DNA from: CAZWKX01 sp964614095
GTDB lineage: Bacteria; Actinomycetota; Acidimicrobiia; Spongiisociales; UBA11373
DNA length: 52,299 nt
Direction of reading: 5' to 3'
Assembly: GCA_964614095.1 (NCBI GenBank)
Contig: CAZTJO010000012.1
Coordinates: 1 to 52,299 of the forward strand
This document shows, piece after piece, positions 26,525-33,000 of this stretch (the first letter of the stretch is position 1; every line of letters begins with the position of its first letter). The notes beneath the pieces were generated by a model. That model made no database searches. It was not told the origin of the DNA and saw nothing but the letters and a program-made list of their open reading frames with translations. Position numbers and translations under genes: made by a program.

Positions 26525-26612
26525 TGAACCTCCGATCCGGGGGCGGCCATGCTAGGCGGCGGCATCGGCGCCCGCATCGGCACGCGGAGGGCCGATCCGT
26601 GAGGCTTGAGAC

Positions 26613-27080
26613 CTAGGCCGGCTTGGTCACTTCGGCGGTCTCCGCGCCGGCAAGGGCGATGAGATCGACACCAGAGAGATGTACGGCGATGCCGGGGGCG
26701 CCGCCGGCGACCGAAACCTCCTCGTAGTCCAGGATGCTCCGTTCGGCTACAACGGGCAGGCGCTGCGCTGTGCCCAACGGCGTGATCAGGCCGCGGGCAT
26801 ACCCGGTCACCCGCAGCGCGTCGCCGGTGTCGGCCAAAGAGAGGCGGGTCACGCCAAGGTGACGGCGCAGCCTGGGCCAATCGATGACACGATCGCCGGG
26901 CACCAGCACGATCAGGAAGTCGTTCTCGCCTCGCCGCACCACCATGGTCTTCACCACCCGGTCCACCGAGATACCCCGCCTTCGGGCCGCCTCGGCAAGA
27001 TCAGGCGCCGGGCGGAAGCGCACAATGCGATGGGGCAGCCCGGAAGCGGCGACCACGGCGAGTGCCGGAGTCTCAATCAT
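26613..27080 (-). CDS. YbaK/EbsC-family aminoacyl-tRNA deacylase
   Basis: A 155-residue YbaK/ProX-domain protein. VVKTMVVRRGENDFLIVLVPGD holds the key Lys region of the family and GYARGLITPLGTAQRLPVVAE is the conserved glycine-rich loop. Relatives remove mischarged amino acids from tRNA (for example Cys-tRNAPro), but the substrate cannot be read here. The ATG at 27080 has no Shine-Dalgarno; TAGGCT seven bases upstream points to a leaderless transcript. Confidence 0.85.
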   Translation of the reverse strand: MIETPALAVVAASGLPHRIVRFRPAPDLAEAARRRGISVDRVVKTMVVRRGENDFLIVLVPGDRVIDWPRLRRHLGVTRLSLADTGDALRVTGYARGLITPLGTAQRLPVVAERSILDYEEVSVAGGAPGIAVHLSGVDLIALAGAETAEVTKPA

Positions 27081-27087
27081 GAGTACA

Positions 27088-27093
27088 AGCCTA
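27088..27093 (-). promoter_or_regulatory. candidate leaderless -10 box for the ybaK-like gene
   Basis: TAGGCT on the minus strand with seven bases to the ATG at 27080. No ribosome site lies between. A perfect 7-base hairpin (CACCGGG/CCCGGTG, 27113-27131) lies about 20 bases further upstream in the same divergent gap; its role is unknown. Confidence 0.4.
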
Positions 27094-27312
27094 CGGATCC
27101 ATCCGTTCTGCGCACCGGGATCTCCCCGGTGCTCTGGTTCAGCTCGCCGCCGCGGAGATCGGCGTCCGTGAGATCCGAGAGGCGGCGCCACTTCGTCTGG
27201 ATGGGTGGTGCCCGGCCATCACCTGCGGCACCGCCTGTCTCCGACCTCAGGTTTCTGCCGGCGTGGCATACCCGATACTGTGAGAACCCGGCGACACGGG
27301 AGGAGAGCCAGG

Positions 27313-28647
27313 ATGCCACCCATAGAGTTCGCCCCGGACTTTTTGTGGGGTGTAGCGACATCCGCCTACCAGATCGAAGGGGCCATTGCCGAGGATGGTC
27401 GCGGCGAGAGCATCTGGGATCGTTTCTGCCGGACACCGGGACGGATCGCCGACGGGCAGACCGCCGATATCGCCGCCGACCACTACCACCGGTGGCGTCA
27501 GGATGTGGATCTCATCGCCGGCCTTGGAGTGAATGCCTACCGGTTTTCGGTCGCCTGGCCGCGTGTGGTGCCTGCGGGACACGGCACAGTCAACGGCGCC
27601 GGCCTCGACTTCTACGACCGCCTCGTCGACGCCCTGCTCGACCGCGGCGTCGAGCCCTTCGTCACGCTCTACCACTGGGATCTTCCACAGGTGCTCGAAG
27701 ACGGAGGCGGGTGGACCGTACGCACCACCGCCGAGGCGTTCGCCGACTATGCCGCCCACGTCGTCGAGCGTCTCGGGGACCGGGTACAGCGCTGGCTCAC
27801 CATCAACGAACCGGGCTGCATCGTCCAGGCCGGCTACAGGAGCGGCATTCACGCTCCCGGACGCAGCTCCGCTGCCGACGCTCTAGCAGCGGCGCACTAC
27901 CTCCTCGTGGCCCACGGGCTCGCCGTGGAACGCATCCGGAGCCTCGCGCCGCAAGCACAGGTTGGCATCGCCGTCGATCTTTGGCCCCAGCACCCGGCGT
28001 CGCTGCACCTCCTTGACCTGGAGGCGGCGGCCCTGTCCCACGACCGGCTGAATCGCTGGTACCTGGATCCGCTCGCCGGAAAGGGCTACCCGCCCCGGGC
28101 CATTGCCACCGCGGCATGGCATCAGAAGGAGATCGGCCCCGGCGACCTCGACCTCATCGCCGCCCCCATCGATTTTCTTGGCGTCAACTACTACTCGCGG
28201 GCTATCGTCGGCTCCGATGCTCTCGACGACGAGCACCGACCCAATCCGATCCGTCGGTCGGAGACGATCTCCGACATGGATTGGGAGGTGTACCCGGCTG
28301 GGCTCACCGAGGTCCTGGAATGGGCCCACCGCCGGTACGAGTTTCCCGCCATGTACATCACCGAGAATGGTGTCGCCCTAGACGACGAAACGGGACCTCC
28401 ATTCATCGATGACGGCCGCATCCTGTACCTGCGTCGGCACCTCGCCGCCGCTCATCTCGCCATGGCTCGCGGGGTCCCGCTGCAGGGGTATTTCGCCTGG
28501 TCGCTGCTCGACAATTTCGAGTGGGAGCGCGGCTTCGCCATGCGTTTCGGCCTGGTGCACATCGACTACCAGACTCTGGAGCGCACGGTACGTCAGAGCG
28601 GCCACTGGTACGGCGGCGTTGCCGCCACCGGCTCCCTGGAGGTCTGA
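27313..28647 (+). CDS. GH1 beta-glucosidase
   Basis: A 444-residue glycoside hydrolase family 1 enzyme with a full TIM barrel. It starts with FLWGVATSAYQIEGA, has LTINEPG with the acid/base Glu166, and MYITENGVAL with the nucleophile Glu351; SLLDNFEWERGF near the end is the usual sugar-binding loop. There is no signal peptide, so it works inside the cell on imported beta-glycosides. The ATG at 27313 has GGGAGGAGA upstream. An amidohydrolase gene follows 33 bases later; no sugar transporter is adjacent. Confidence 0.95.
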   Translation: MPPIEFAPDFLWGVATSAYQIEGAIAEDGRGESIWDRFCRTPGRIADGQTADIAADHYHRWRQDVDLIAGLGVNAYRFSVAWPRVVPAGHGTVNGAGLDFYDRLVDALLDRGVEPFVTLYHWDLPQVLEDGGGWTVRTTAEAFADYAAHVVERLGDRVQRWLTINEPGCIVQAGYRSGIHAPGRSSAADALAAAHYLLVAHGLAVERIRSLAPQAQVGIAVDLWPQHPASLHLLDLEAAALSHDRLNRWYLDPLAGKGYPPRAIATAAWHQKEIGPGDLDLIAAPIDFLGVNYYSRAIVGSDALDDEHRPNPIRRSETISDMDWEVYPAGLTEVLEWAHRRYEFPAMYITENGVALDDETGPPFIDDGRILYLRRHLAAAHLAMARGVPLQGYFAWSLLDNFEWERGFAMRFGLVHIDYQTLERTVRQSGHWYGGVAATGSLEV

Positions 28648-28680
28648 TACGGTGAGGACACGCCCGCCGAGGAGACCCAG

Positions 28681-29853
28681 GTGAATCGTCGAGCCGTCAC
28701 TGGGGCACTTCTCTACGACGGATCCACGGAGCCGCCTCGGCCCGAGACGACAATCATCTGGCAACGGAGCGAGATCGTCTGGGTCGGGCCCGACACCGAA
28801 GCCGACCTGGACGAGACCAAGGTCGTCTCCGATGGAGGCGCCGTCGTTCCCGGCCTGATCGACTGCCACGTCCACCTATGCCTCGACGCCACCATCGAAG
28901 GCATCGAGAAGGTGGCCAACGAGTCCGTCGAACAGCTGCTGTCACGATCGATGGGAGCGGCACGAATTCTGCTCGGCGCCGGCATCACCACCGCGCGCGA
29001 TCAGGGATCGAGCCAAGGCGTCGCCATCCAGGTAGCTCAGGCTCAGCGTCGCGGCGACGCCGAGGGAGCCCGCATTCTCGCTTCGGGGCGAGGCATCACC
29101 CCGACGGGTGGCCACGGGTGGATGATCGGTGTTGAAGCCGACGGCCCCGAGGCGGTGAGGGCCGCCGTGGCCAGAGAGATAGAACGCGGCGCCGGAATCA
29201 TAAAGCTCTTCCCCACCGGCGGGGTGCTGGGCAGCGGCGCTCACGGGTTTGATCTCGTCATGTCCGGCGCAGAAGTCGCCGCAGCCGTCGATGAGGCTCA
29301 CTCCAGCGAGCGGCTCGTCGGAGCCCACGTCCATGGGCCCGAGGGCATCGACATGGTCCTCGATGCCGGCGTCGACACCATCGAACACGCCACCGGGATA
29401 TCCGAAGCACAGGCAAGACGATCCGCCGAGCTGGGTGTGGCCCTCGTTCCCACGATCACCGCCACCGACGTGATACTCGACCATCAGACCGATCTGCCCG
29501 GCGATCTCCTCGACCGCGCCAGCGAGGTGCGCCGCGTGCAGTCTGCCGGCATCCGTACCGCCATCACCGCCGGAGCCCTTGTGCTCGCCGGGACCGACGC
29601 CGGAACCCCGTTCAACCCGCCCGGCCTCCTGGTACGGGAGATGGAGATCCTCGCCGGCCTCGGCCTGGGAAAGAGGGGCGCCATCGCTGCAGCCACTTCG
29701 CTCGCCGCCAAGGCGCTGCGTCTTGAAGATCTCGGTGTCATCGAGGCGGGCCGGATCGCCGATCTACTCGTCGTTGCCGGCGACCCCGGCACCGACCTGG
29801 GCACGCTGCGTACCCCCCTGCTCATCGTGCAGGGCGGTGAGATCGTCGGCTGA
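28681..29853 (+). CDS. amidohydrolase (imidazolonepropionase / prolidase-like)
   Basis: A 390-residue metal-dependent hydrolase. GLIDCHVHLCLDA holds the HxH metal pair, IIKLFPTGG the likely bridging Lys, then AHVHGPEGI and IEHATGIS with two more His, and GTDAGTPFN with the catalytic Asp. A composite beta-sandwich flanks the barrel at both ends (GGAVVPG and GRIADLLVVAGDP). It belongs to the branch with Xaa-Pro dipeptidases and imidazolonepropionase; the substrate is unknown. The GTG at 28681 follows GAGGAGA. Confidence 0.88.
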   Translation: MNRRAVTGALLYDGSTEPPRPETTIIWQRSEIVWVGPDTEADLDETKVVSDGGAVVPGLIDCHVHLCLDATIEGIEKVANESVEQLLSRSMGAARILLGAGITTARDQGSSQGVAIQVAQAQRRGDAEGARILASGRGITPTGGHGWMIGVEADGPEAVRAAVAREIERGAGIIKLFPTGGVLGSGAHGFDLVMSGAEVAAAVDEAHSSERLVGAHVHGPEGIDMVLDAGVDTIEHATGISEAQARRSAELGVALVPTITATDVILDHQTDLPGDLLDRASEVRRVQSAGIRTAITAGALVLAGTDAGTPFNPPGLLVREMEILAGLGLGKRGAIAAATSLAAKALRLEDLGVIEAGRIADLLVVAGDPGTDLGTLRTPLLIVQGGEIVG

Positions 29854-29859
29854 AAGGCT

Positions 29860-30477
29860 CTAGATCTCGCCCAGAAGCTTGCGCTTCTTCTCCTCGTATT
29901 CCTCGGCGCTGACGGATCCCTCCCGATGCAGCTTGGCCAGGCGCTCGAGCCGGACCGTGGCATCCGACGGTTCACTCTTGCCGCCTCCGGACATGTCGCG
30001 CGAGCGGTCTTCACGGATGCGATAGAGCAGGCTCTGGAAACCTTCCGGATCCGGGATATCCCGGAAGCGGCTTTGTCCCTGCTCACCGGCAGACTCGATG
30101 AGCAGGTCCCCGGATCGCAGCAGACGCTCCAGGATGTTCTGGGTGAAAGTCACGTCGTTGATGTTCTCCAGCGGGATCTCGAGGCCCCGGCGGGCCAGAA
30201 CGCCGCGCCGGGTGATGAGACGCTCATTGGTGAGAACGTAGAGCGTGAACCACCAGGTGACGAACGGATAGACGCCGAGCATGAAAAACGCAACCGCGCC
30301 GGCGCCGCTCACCACCAAGTCGAAGATCTGGTTCTTCGGCGGGAATACCCAGGTGGCAATGACGGCGGCGCCGATGAGCACCGTCCACAGAACGGGGATG
30401 ACAAGCAACCGCCAGTGAGGACGGAACTCGCGGACGATTTTCTCGCCCTCGGTGAGGAGTCGTGTTGGATAACCCAT
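29860..30477 (-). CDS. membrane protein with bacterial PH (bPH2) and SHOCT domains
   Basis: A 205-residue protein. Two transmembrane helices (about 23-45 and 53-76) are followed by a bPH2 domain with the typical YVLTNERLITRRGVLARRGLEIPLENI pattern split across the strand pairs, then a C-terminal SHOCT helix pair (LERLAKLHREGSVSAEEYEE). The role of bPH2 proteins is not known; SHOCT is an oligomerisation motif. I choose ATG 30477 because TACTAT ends seven bases before it (leaderless); ATG 30486 is the alternative. Convergent with the amidohydrolase, six bases apart. Confidence 0.8.
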   Translation of the reverse strand: MGYPTRLLTEGEKIVREFRPHWRLLVIPVLWTVLIGAAVIATWVFPPKNQIFDLVVSGAGAVAFFMLGVYPFVTWWFTLYVLTNERLITRRGVLARRGLEIPLENINDVTFTQNILERLLRSGDLLIESAGEQGQSRFRDIPDPEGFQSLLYRIREDRSRDMSGGGKSEPSDATVRLERLAKLHREGSVSAEEYEEKKRKLLGEI

Positions 30478-30484
30478 GGAGCGC

Positions 30485-30490
30485 ATAGTA
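30485..30490 (-). promoter_or_regulatory. candidate leaderless -10 box for the bPH2 gene
   Basis: TACTAT on the minus strand, exactly seven bases before ATG 30477. There is no Shine-Dalgarno. It overlaps the alternative ATG at 30486, which argues for the inner start. Confidence 0.4.
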
Positions 30491-30555
30491 GATGGCGCGA
30501 GCCGGGCCTGGTGGATCAGAAGTCGTTGCGACCAGAAGCTGCAGACGACGGGACA

Positions 30556-30671
30556 GAGAGTCCAGAGTTCAGAGCCGGTAGAACCGGATCTGCATTCTGC
30601 AATCTGAGTTCAGAGTCGGCCTGGCGCGGTCTGAGATCTGGATTCTGAATTCTGGCCTTCTGAACTCTGCC
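30556..30671. repeat. TTCAGA-rich inverted repeat cluster
   Basis: A cluster of short units of the CAGAGTTCAGA / TTCTGAACTCTG type. The outer arms CAGAGTTCAG (30563-30572) and CTGAACTCTG (30660-30669) form a perfect 10-base inverted repeat, with CTGAGTTCAGAG and GATTCTGAATTC units between. Related to 1158-1205 and 49738-49800. Confidence 0.55.
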
Positions 30672-30685
30672 CCTCCGCCCATCAA

Positions 30686-30733
30686 GAAACCCCGAGGGAG
30701 TTTCCGCCGAAGCTTCCACCCTCTCGGGGTTTC
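30686..30733 (-). repeat. long hairpin repeat, copy A
   Basis: On the minus strand the arms GAAACCCCGAG and CTCGGGGTTTC pair perfectly over 11 bases, enclosing GAAGCTTCGGCGG. Copy B at 31126-31173 has the same plan. A smaller hairpin (GTTTC/GAAAC, 30729-30744) overlaps its edge. Confidence 0.6.
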
Positions 30734-31125
30734 CCTTACGAAACAGCTTTTGGCCATTTCGCCTCCGGCTTCGGGCCGAAGCCCGTTGCCGACCGACTTC
30801 GACGTCACCTCGGGGCCCGAAAGCCCTCCGGCTGCCCTCCGAAAAGAGCTGAGGCCGAAGCCCCGGTCCGGGCCGTCTCCGACCCTTTCCGAGCCACCAG
30901 ATCTCCCTGATGACAAACTCAATCTATGACGGCAGCGTCGCGTAGTCAAATGGTTCGCATCCCTGGTTTTCGCGCCACAGACAGATGTTTCGCGGGGCCA
31001 TGATCCGTTCGCTCGGATGAACACGGCGACGGCAACCCGCCGCAGATGTCCCTTCGGCCTCCATCGAGCCGGTCGAGACCGGCGTTTACAGCAAACGGGG
31101 CGGCCCAGGCCGCCCCAACAAAGCC

Positions 31126-31173
31126 GAGACCCCGAGGAAGCATCCGCCGAAGCTTCAGCCCCCTCGGGGCCTC
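31126..31173 (-). repeat. long hairpin repeat, copy B
   Basis: On the minus strand the arms GAGGCCCCGAGG and CCTCGGGGTCTC pair over 12 bases with one G-U wobble, enclosing the same GAAGCTTCGGCGG core as copy A. Compared with copy A, one A-U pair is changed to G-C and one A-U to G-U, so pairing is kept. Confidence 0.6.
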
Positions 31174-31619
31174 GAACCCTCCGCAGAACGCTTCTTGCGA
31201 AGCGCCCGAACAGTGGGCCGCCGGGCAAGCCTTGCGGCTTTCTCGGCTATCCCGTCGATCGACGAGCGACCTTCGGGCCGTGGCTCCGGCGGCCGATCGA
31301 GTGAGCCCGAAGACCCTCTCGGCCGTCTCCCTTGCGGGAGTTACCCGCCGGAGCCGCCTCCTCGGTTTCTTGCGTCCCCAAGGAGGAGTACCGGGGAACA
31401 TACGGCTCGCCGCAATATCTCGTCAACTGAGATCGCTGGTTGGTTTTCGCGTTTCTGCCGGACTTTTCGCGCGCCCCCACGTCCGAAGACACCGTGGGAA
31501 TGACGCGCCGGCGGCGGCAGGCTCGGCCGAGGTGAGGGTGGCGACGGCACGCCGCCAGGGACAGCCAACAACGCCGTCTGTCGCCGCACCTGAACTACAC
31601 GCCTGTCACTCGGCCGGCG

Positions 31620-31625
31620 TATAGT
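31620..31625 (+). promoter_or_regulatory. candidate leaderless -10 box for the RecB-like nuclease
   Basis: TATAGT, five of six matches to TATAAT, ending eight bases before the ATG at 31634. There is no Shine-Dalgarno between, and the gene-free region lies directly upstream. Confidence 0.5.
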
Positions 31626-31633
31626 CGAGACCC

Positions 31634-32425
31634 ATGGGACTCACCAGCCTCTCCCCGAGCCGCGCCGGCGATTTCAAGACGTGCCCCCAACTCTTCAAAT
31701 TCCGCGCCATCGATCGTCTCCCCGAGCCACCGACCCCATATCAAGCACGCGGCACTACCGCTCACCTCGCCCTGCAGCGTCTCTTCGACCTCTCCCCCGA
31801 AGAGCGCACCCCCGAAGCCCTCTTCGAGCTGTTTCGCACGGCATGGGCCGAGGTGCGCGACACGGAGTACCCGGAACTCTTCGAGACCATCGAAGACGAA
31901 CGAGCCTGGGGCATCGAGAGCCTGGAGCTGCTCGCCAACTACTTCTCGGTCGAGGATCCCCGCCTCATCGAACCCATAGAGCGTGAACTAGACATGACGG
32001 AGGACCTCGACGGCATAACCATCCGCGGCATCCTCGATCGTATGGAGGAGGCGCCCGACGGTCGTCTCGTCGTCACCGACTACAAGACGGGCAAGGCGCC
32101 GCCGGAGCGCTATGCGCTGCCTGCTTTTTTTGCACTCAAGATCTATGCCCTGCTCATCCGCCGCCGCTCCGGCCGCGCCCCGGACGCGGTCAAGCTCATC
32201 TACCTGAACGGGCCCACGGTGTATCAGATTCCGGTCGGCGAGGCCCAACTCGAAGCCATGGATCGCCAGCTCCGGGCGCTGTGGAGCGCGGTAGAGCGTG
32301 CCATCGACAACGACGACTTCCCCACCCGCGTCGGCCCTCTCTGCGACTGGTGCTCCTTCCAGTCGATCTGCCCCGCCTGGGCCGACAAAACGCCACCCGG
32401 ACTCGCCGAGGCCAACACCGGCTGA
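31634..32425 (+). CDS. RecB-family PD-(D/E)XK nuclease
   Basis: A 263-residue stand-alone nuclease domain. SLSPSRAGDFKTCPQLFKFR with Cys17 opens it, GTTAHLALQRLFDL is the Q-motif-like helix, GILDRMEEAPDGRLVVTDYK carries the D and the D-x-K catalytic part, and the C-terminus has CDWCSFQSICPAW. Cys17 plus the three C-terminal Cys match the iron-sulfur site of AddB/Cas4-type nucleases. A similar small RecB-like protein occurs in mycobacteria. It heads a four-gene DNA-repair block with DUF488 and the Adn pair. The start is set by the leaderless TATAGT. Confidence 0.88.
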   Translation: MGLTSLSPSRAGDFKTCPQLFKFRAIDRLPEPPTPYQARGTTAHLALQRLFDLSPEERTPEALFELFRTAWAEVRDTEYPELFETIEDERAWGIESLELLANYFSVEDPRLIEPIERELDMTEDLDGITIRGILDRMEEAPDGRLVVTDYKTGKAPPERYALPAFFALKIYALLIRRRSGRAPDAVKLIYLNGPTVYQIPVGEAQLEAMDRQLRALWSAVERAIDNDDFPTRVGPLCDWCSFQSICPAWADKTPPGLAEANTG

Positions 32426-32490
32426 GCCGAAACTCGTCAAGTATCCCGGGCTCCGGCGTTCGGAGCGAACAGAATGGGCCCCTGCAAGTC

Positions 32491-32967
32491 ATGCCCACAA
32501 CCATCTACACCATCGGTCACGGCAAAGCCTCCTTTGCCAACGTGGCAGGTGTCTTGCGGCGCCACAAAGTCGCCATCATCGTCGACGTCCGCTCGGCGCC
32601 CTACTCCCAGCACGCTCCCGACTTTGCCAAGGACGAGCTGACGGCCCTCGCCACCGCCTCCGGCCTCGCCTACCGGTGGATGGGAGACTGTCTCGGCGGA
32701 CGCCCCGACGACCCCGGTGTGCTCACCGCCGACGGCGAGCCCGATTACGAGCAGATCGCCGCCTCGAAACGGTTCGGCGCCGGCATCGTCAACCTGGCCG
32801 CCCTCGCCGACACCGGTGCGGTGGCCATCCTCTGTGCCGAGGAGCGGCCCGAGTTCTGCCACCGTGCCCTCCTCATCGCCCCGGCGCTCACCGCTCTCGG
32901 CTACAGGGTGGTGCATCTTCGCCACGACGGATCCGCTCAACCACACCAGGAGCCGCTCGACATCTGA
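32491..32967 (+). CDS. DUF488 family protein
   Basis: A 158-residue DUF488 protein of unknown function. It has the family marks TIYTIGHG, DVRSAPYSQHAPDF, YRWMGDCLGGRPDD and LCAEERPEFCHRALL, where the last holds the paired Cys-His. The ATG at 32491 is where the family starts; the frame is open further upstream inside the nuclease gene but without similarity. It lies 65 bases after the nuclease and 33 before the helicase. Confidence 0.88.
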   Translation: MPTTIYTIGHGKASFANVAGVLRRHKVAIIVDVRSAPYSQHAPDFAKDELTALATASGLAYRWMGDCLGGRPDDPGVLTADGEPDYEQIAASKRFGAGIVNLAALADTGAVAILCAEERPEFCHRALLIAPALTALGYRVVHLRHDGSAQPHQEPLDI

Positions 32968-32987
32968 ACGGCGTCACATCGCCGCGA

Positions 32988-32993
32988 TAGCGT
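32988..32993 (+). promoter_or_regulatory. candidate leaderless -10 box for adnA
   Basis: TAGCGT, exactly seven bases before the ATG at 33001, with no Shine-Dalgarno. This would allow adnAB to be transcribed apart from the two upstream genes. Confidence 0.4.
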
Positions 32994-33000
32994 GGGCTCT

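Larger units (their letters stand above)
30686..31340 (-). ncRNA. candidate structured RNA with repeated GCAA-loop hairpins
   Basis: Three short perfect hairpins have the same GCAA loop when read on the minus strand: CGCTTC/GAAGCG at 31189-31204, AAGCC/GGCTT at 31227-31240, and CTCCC/GGGAG at 31327-31340. GCAA is a GNRA tetraloop, a stable RNA loop and a common tertiary-contact element; on the plus strand the loop would be TTGC, which has no such property. Together with the two paired long hairpins this suggests a minus-strand RNA. Boundaries, promoter and terminator are not visible, and I recognise no known RNA family. It could equally be a decayed palindromic repeat array. Confidence 0.3.
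30478..31633. other. long gene-free region rich in inverted repeats
   Basis: About 1.15 kb with no frame that looks like a gene: the open frames on the minus strand are Arg-rich, match no family I know and differ in frame from each other while repeating a similar KLRR-LPRG peptide, as expected from a repeated DNA unit rather than a protein. The stretch holds TTCAGA repeats (30556-30671), two related long hairpins (30686-30733 and 31126-31173), a 17-base palindrome (30767-30783), a GGGGCGGCC/GGCCGCCCC hairpin (31097-31116), three short hairpins with one loop sequence, and a 12-base palindrome (31253-31264). The bPH2 promoter lies at its left end and the nuclease promoter at its right. Confidence 0.7.

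Noticed and set aside
30569..31228. A 219-residue open frame on the minus strand in the gene-poor region
   Set aside because: Arg/Gly-rich, no known domain, and its KLRR-LPRG peptide comes from the repeated hairpin DNA. The neighbouring frame at 30946-31401 repeats a similar peptide, as expected from duplicated noncoding sequence.
30556..31340. CRISPR array
   Set aside because: The repeats are of unequal length and spacing and there are no cas genes.
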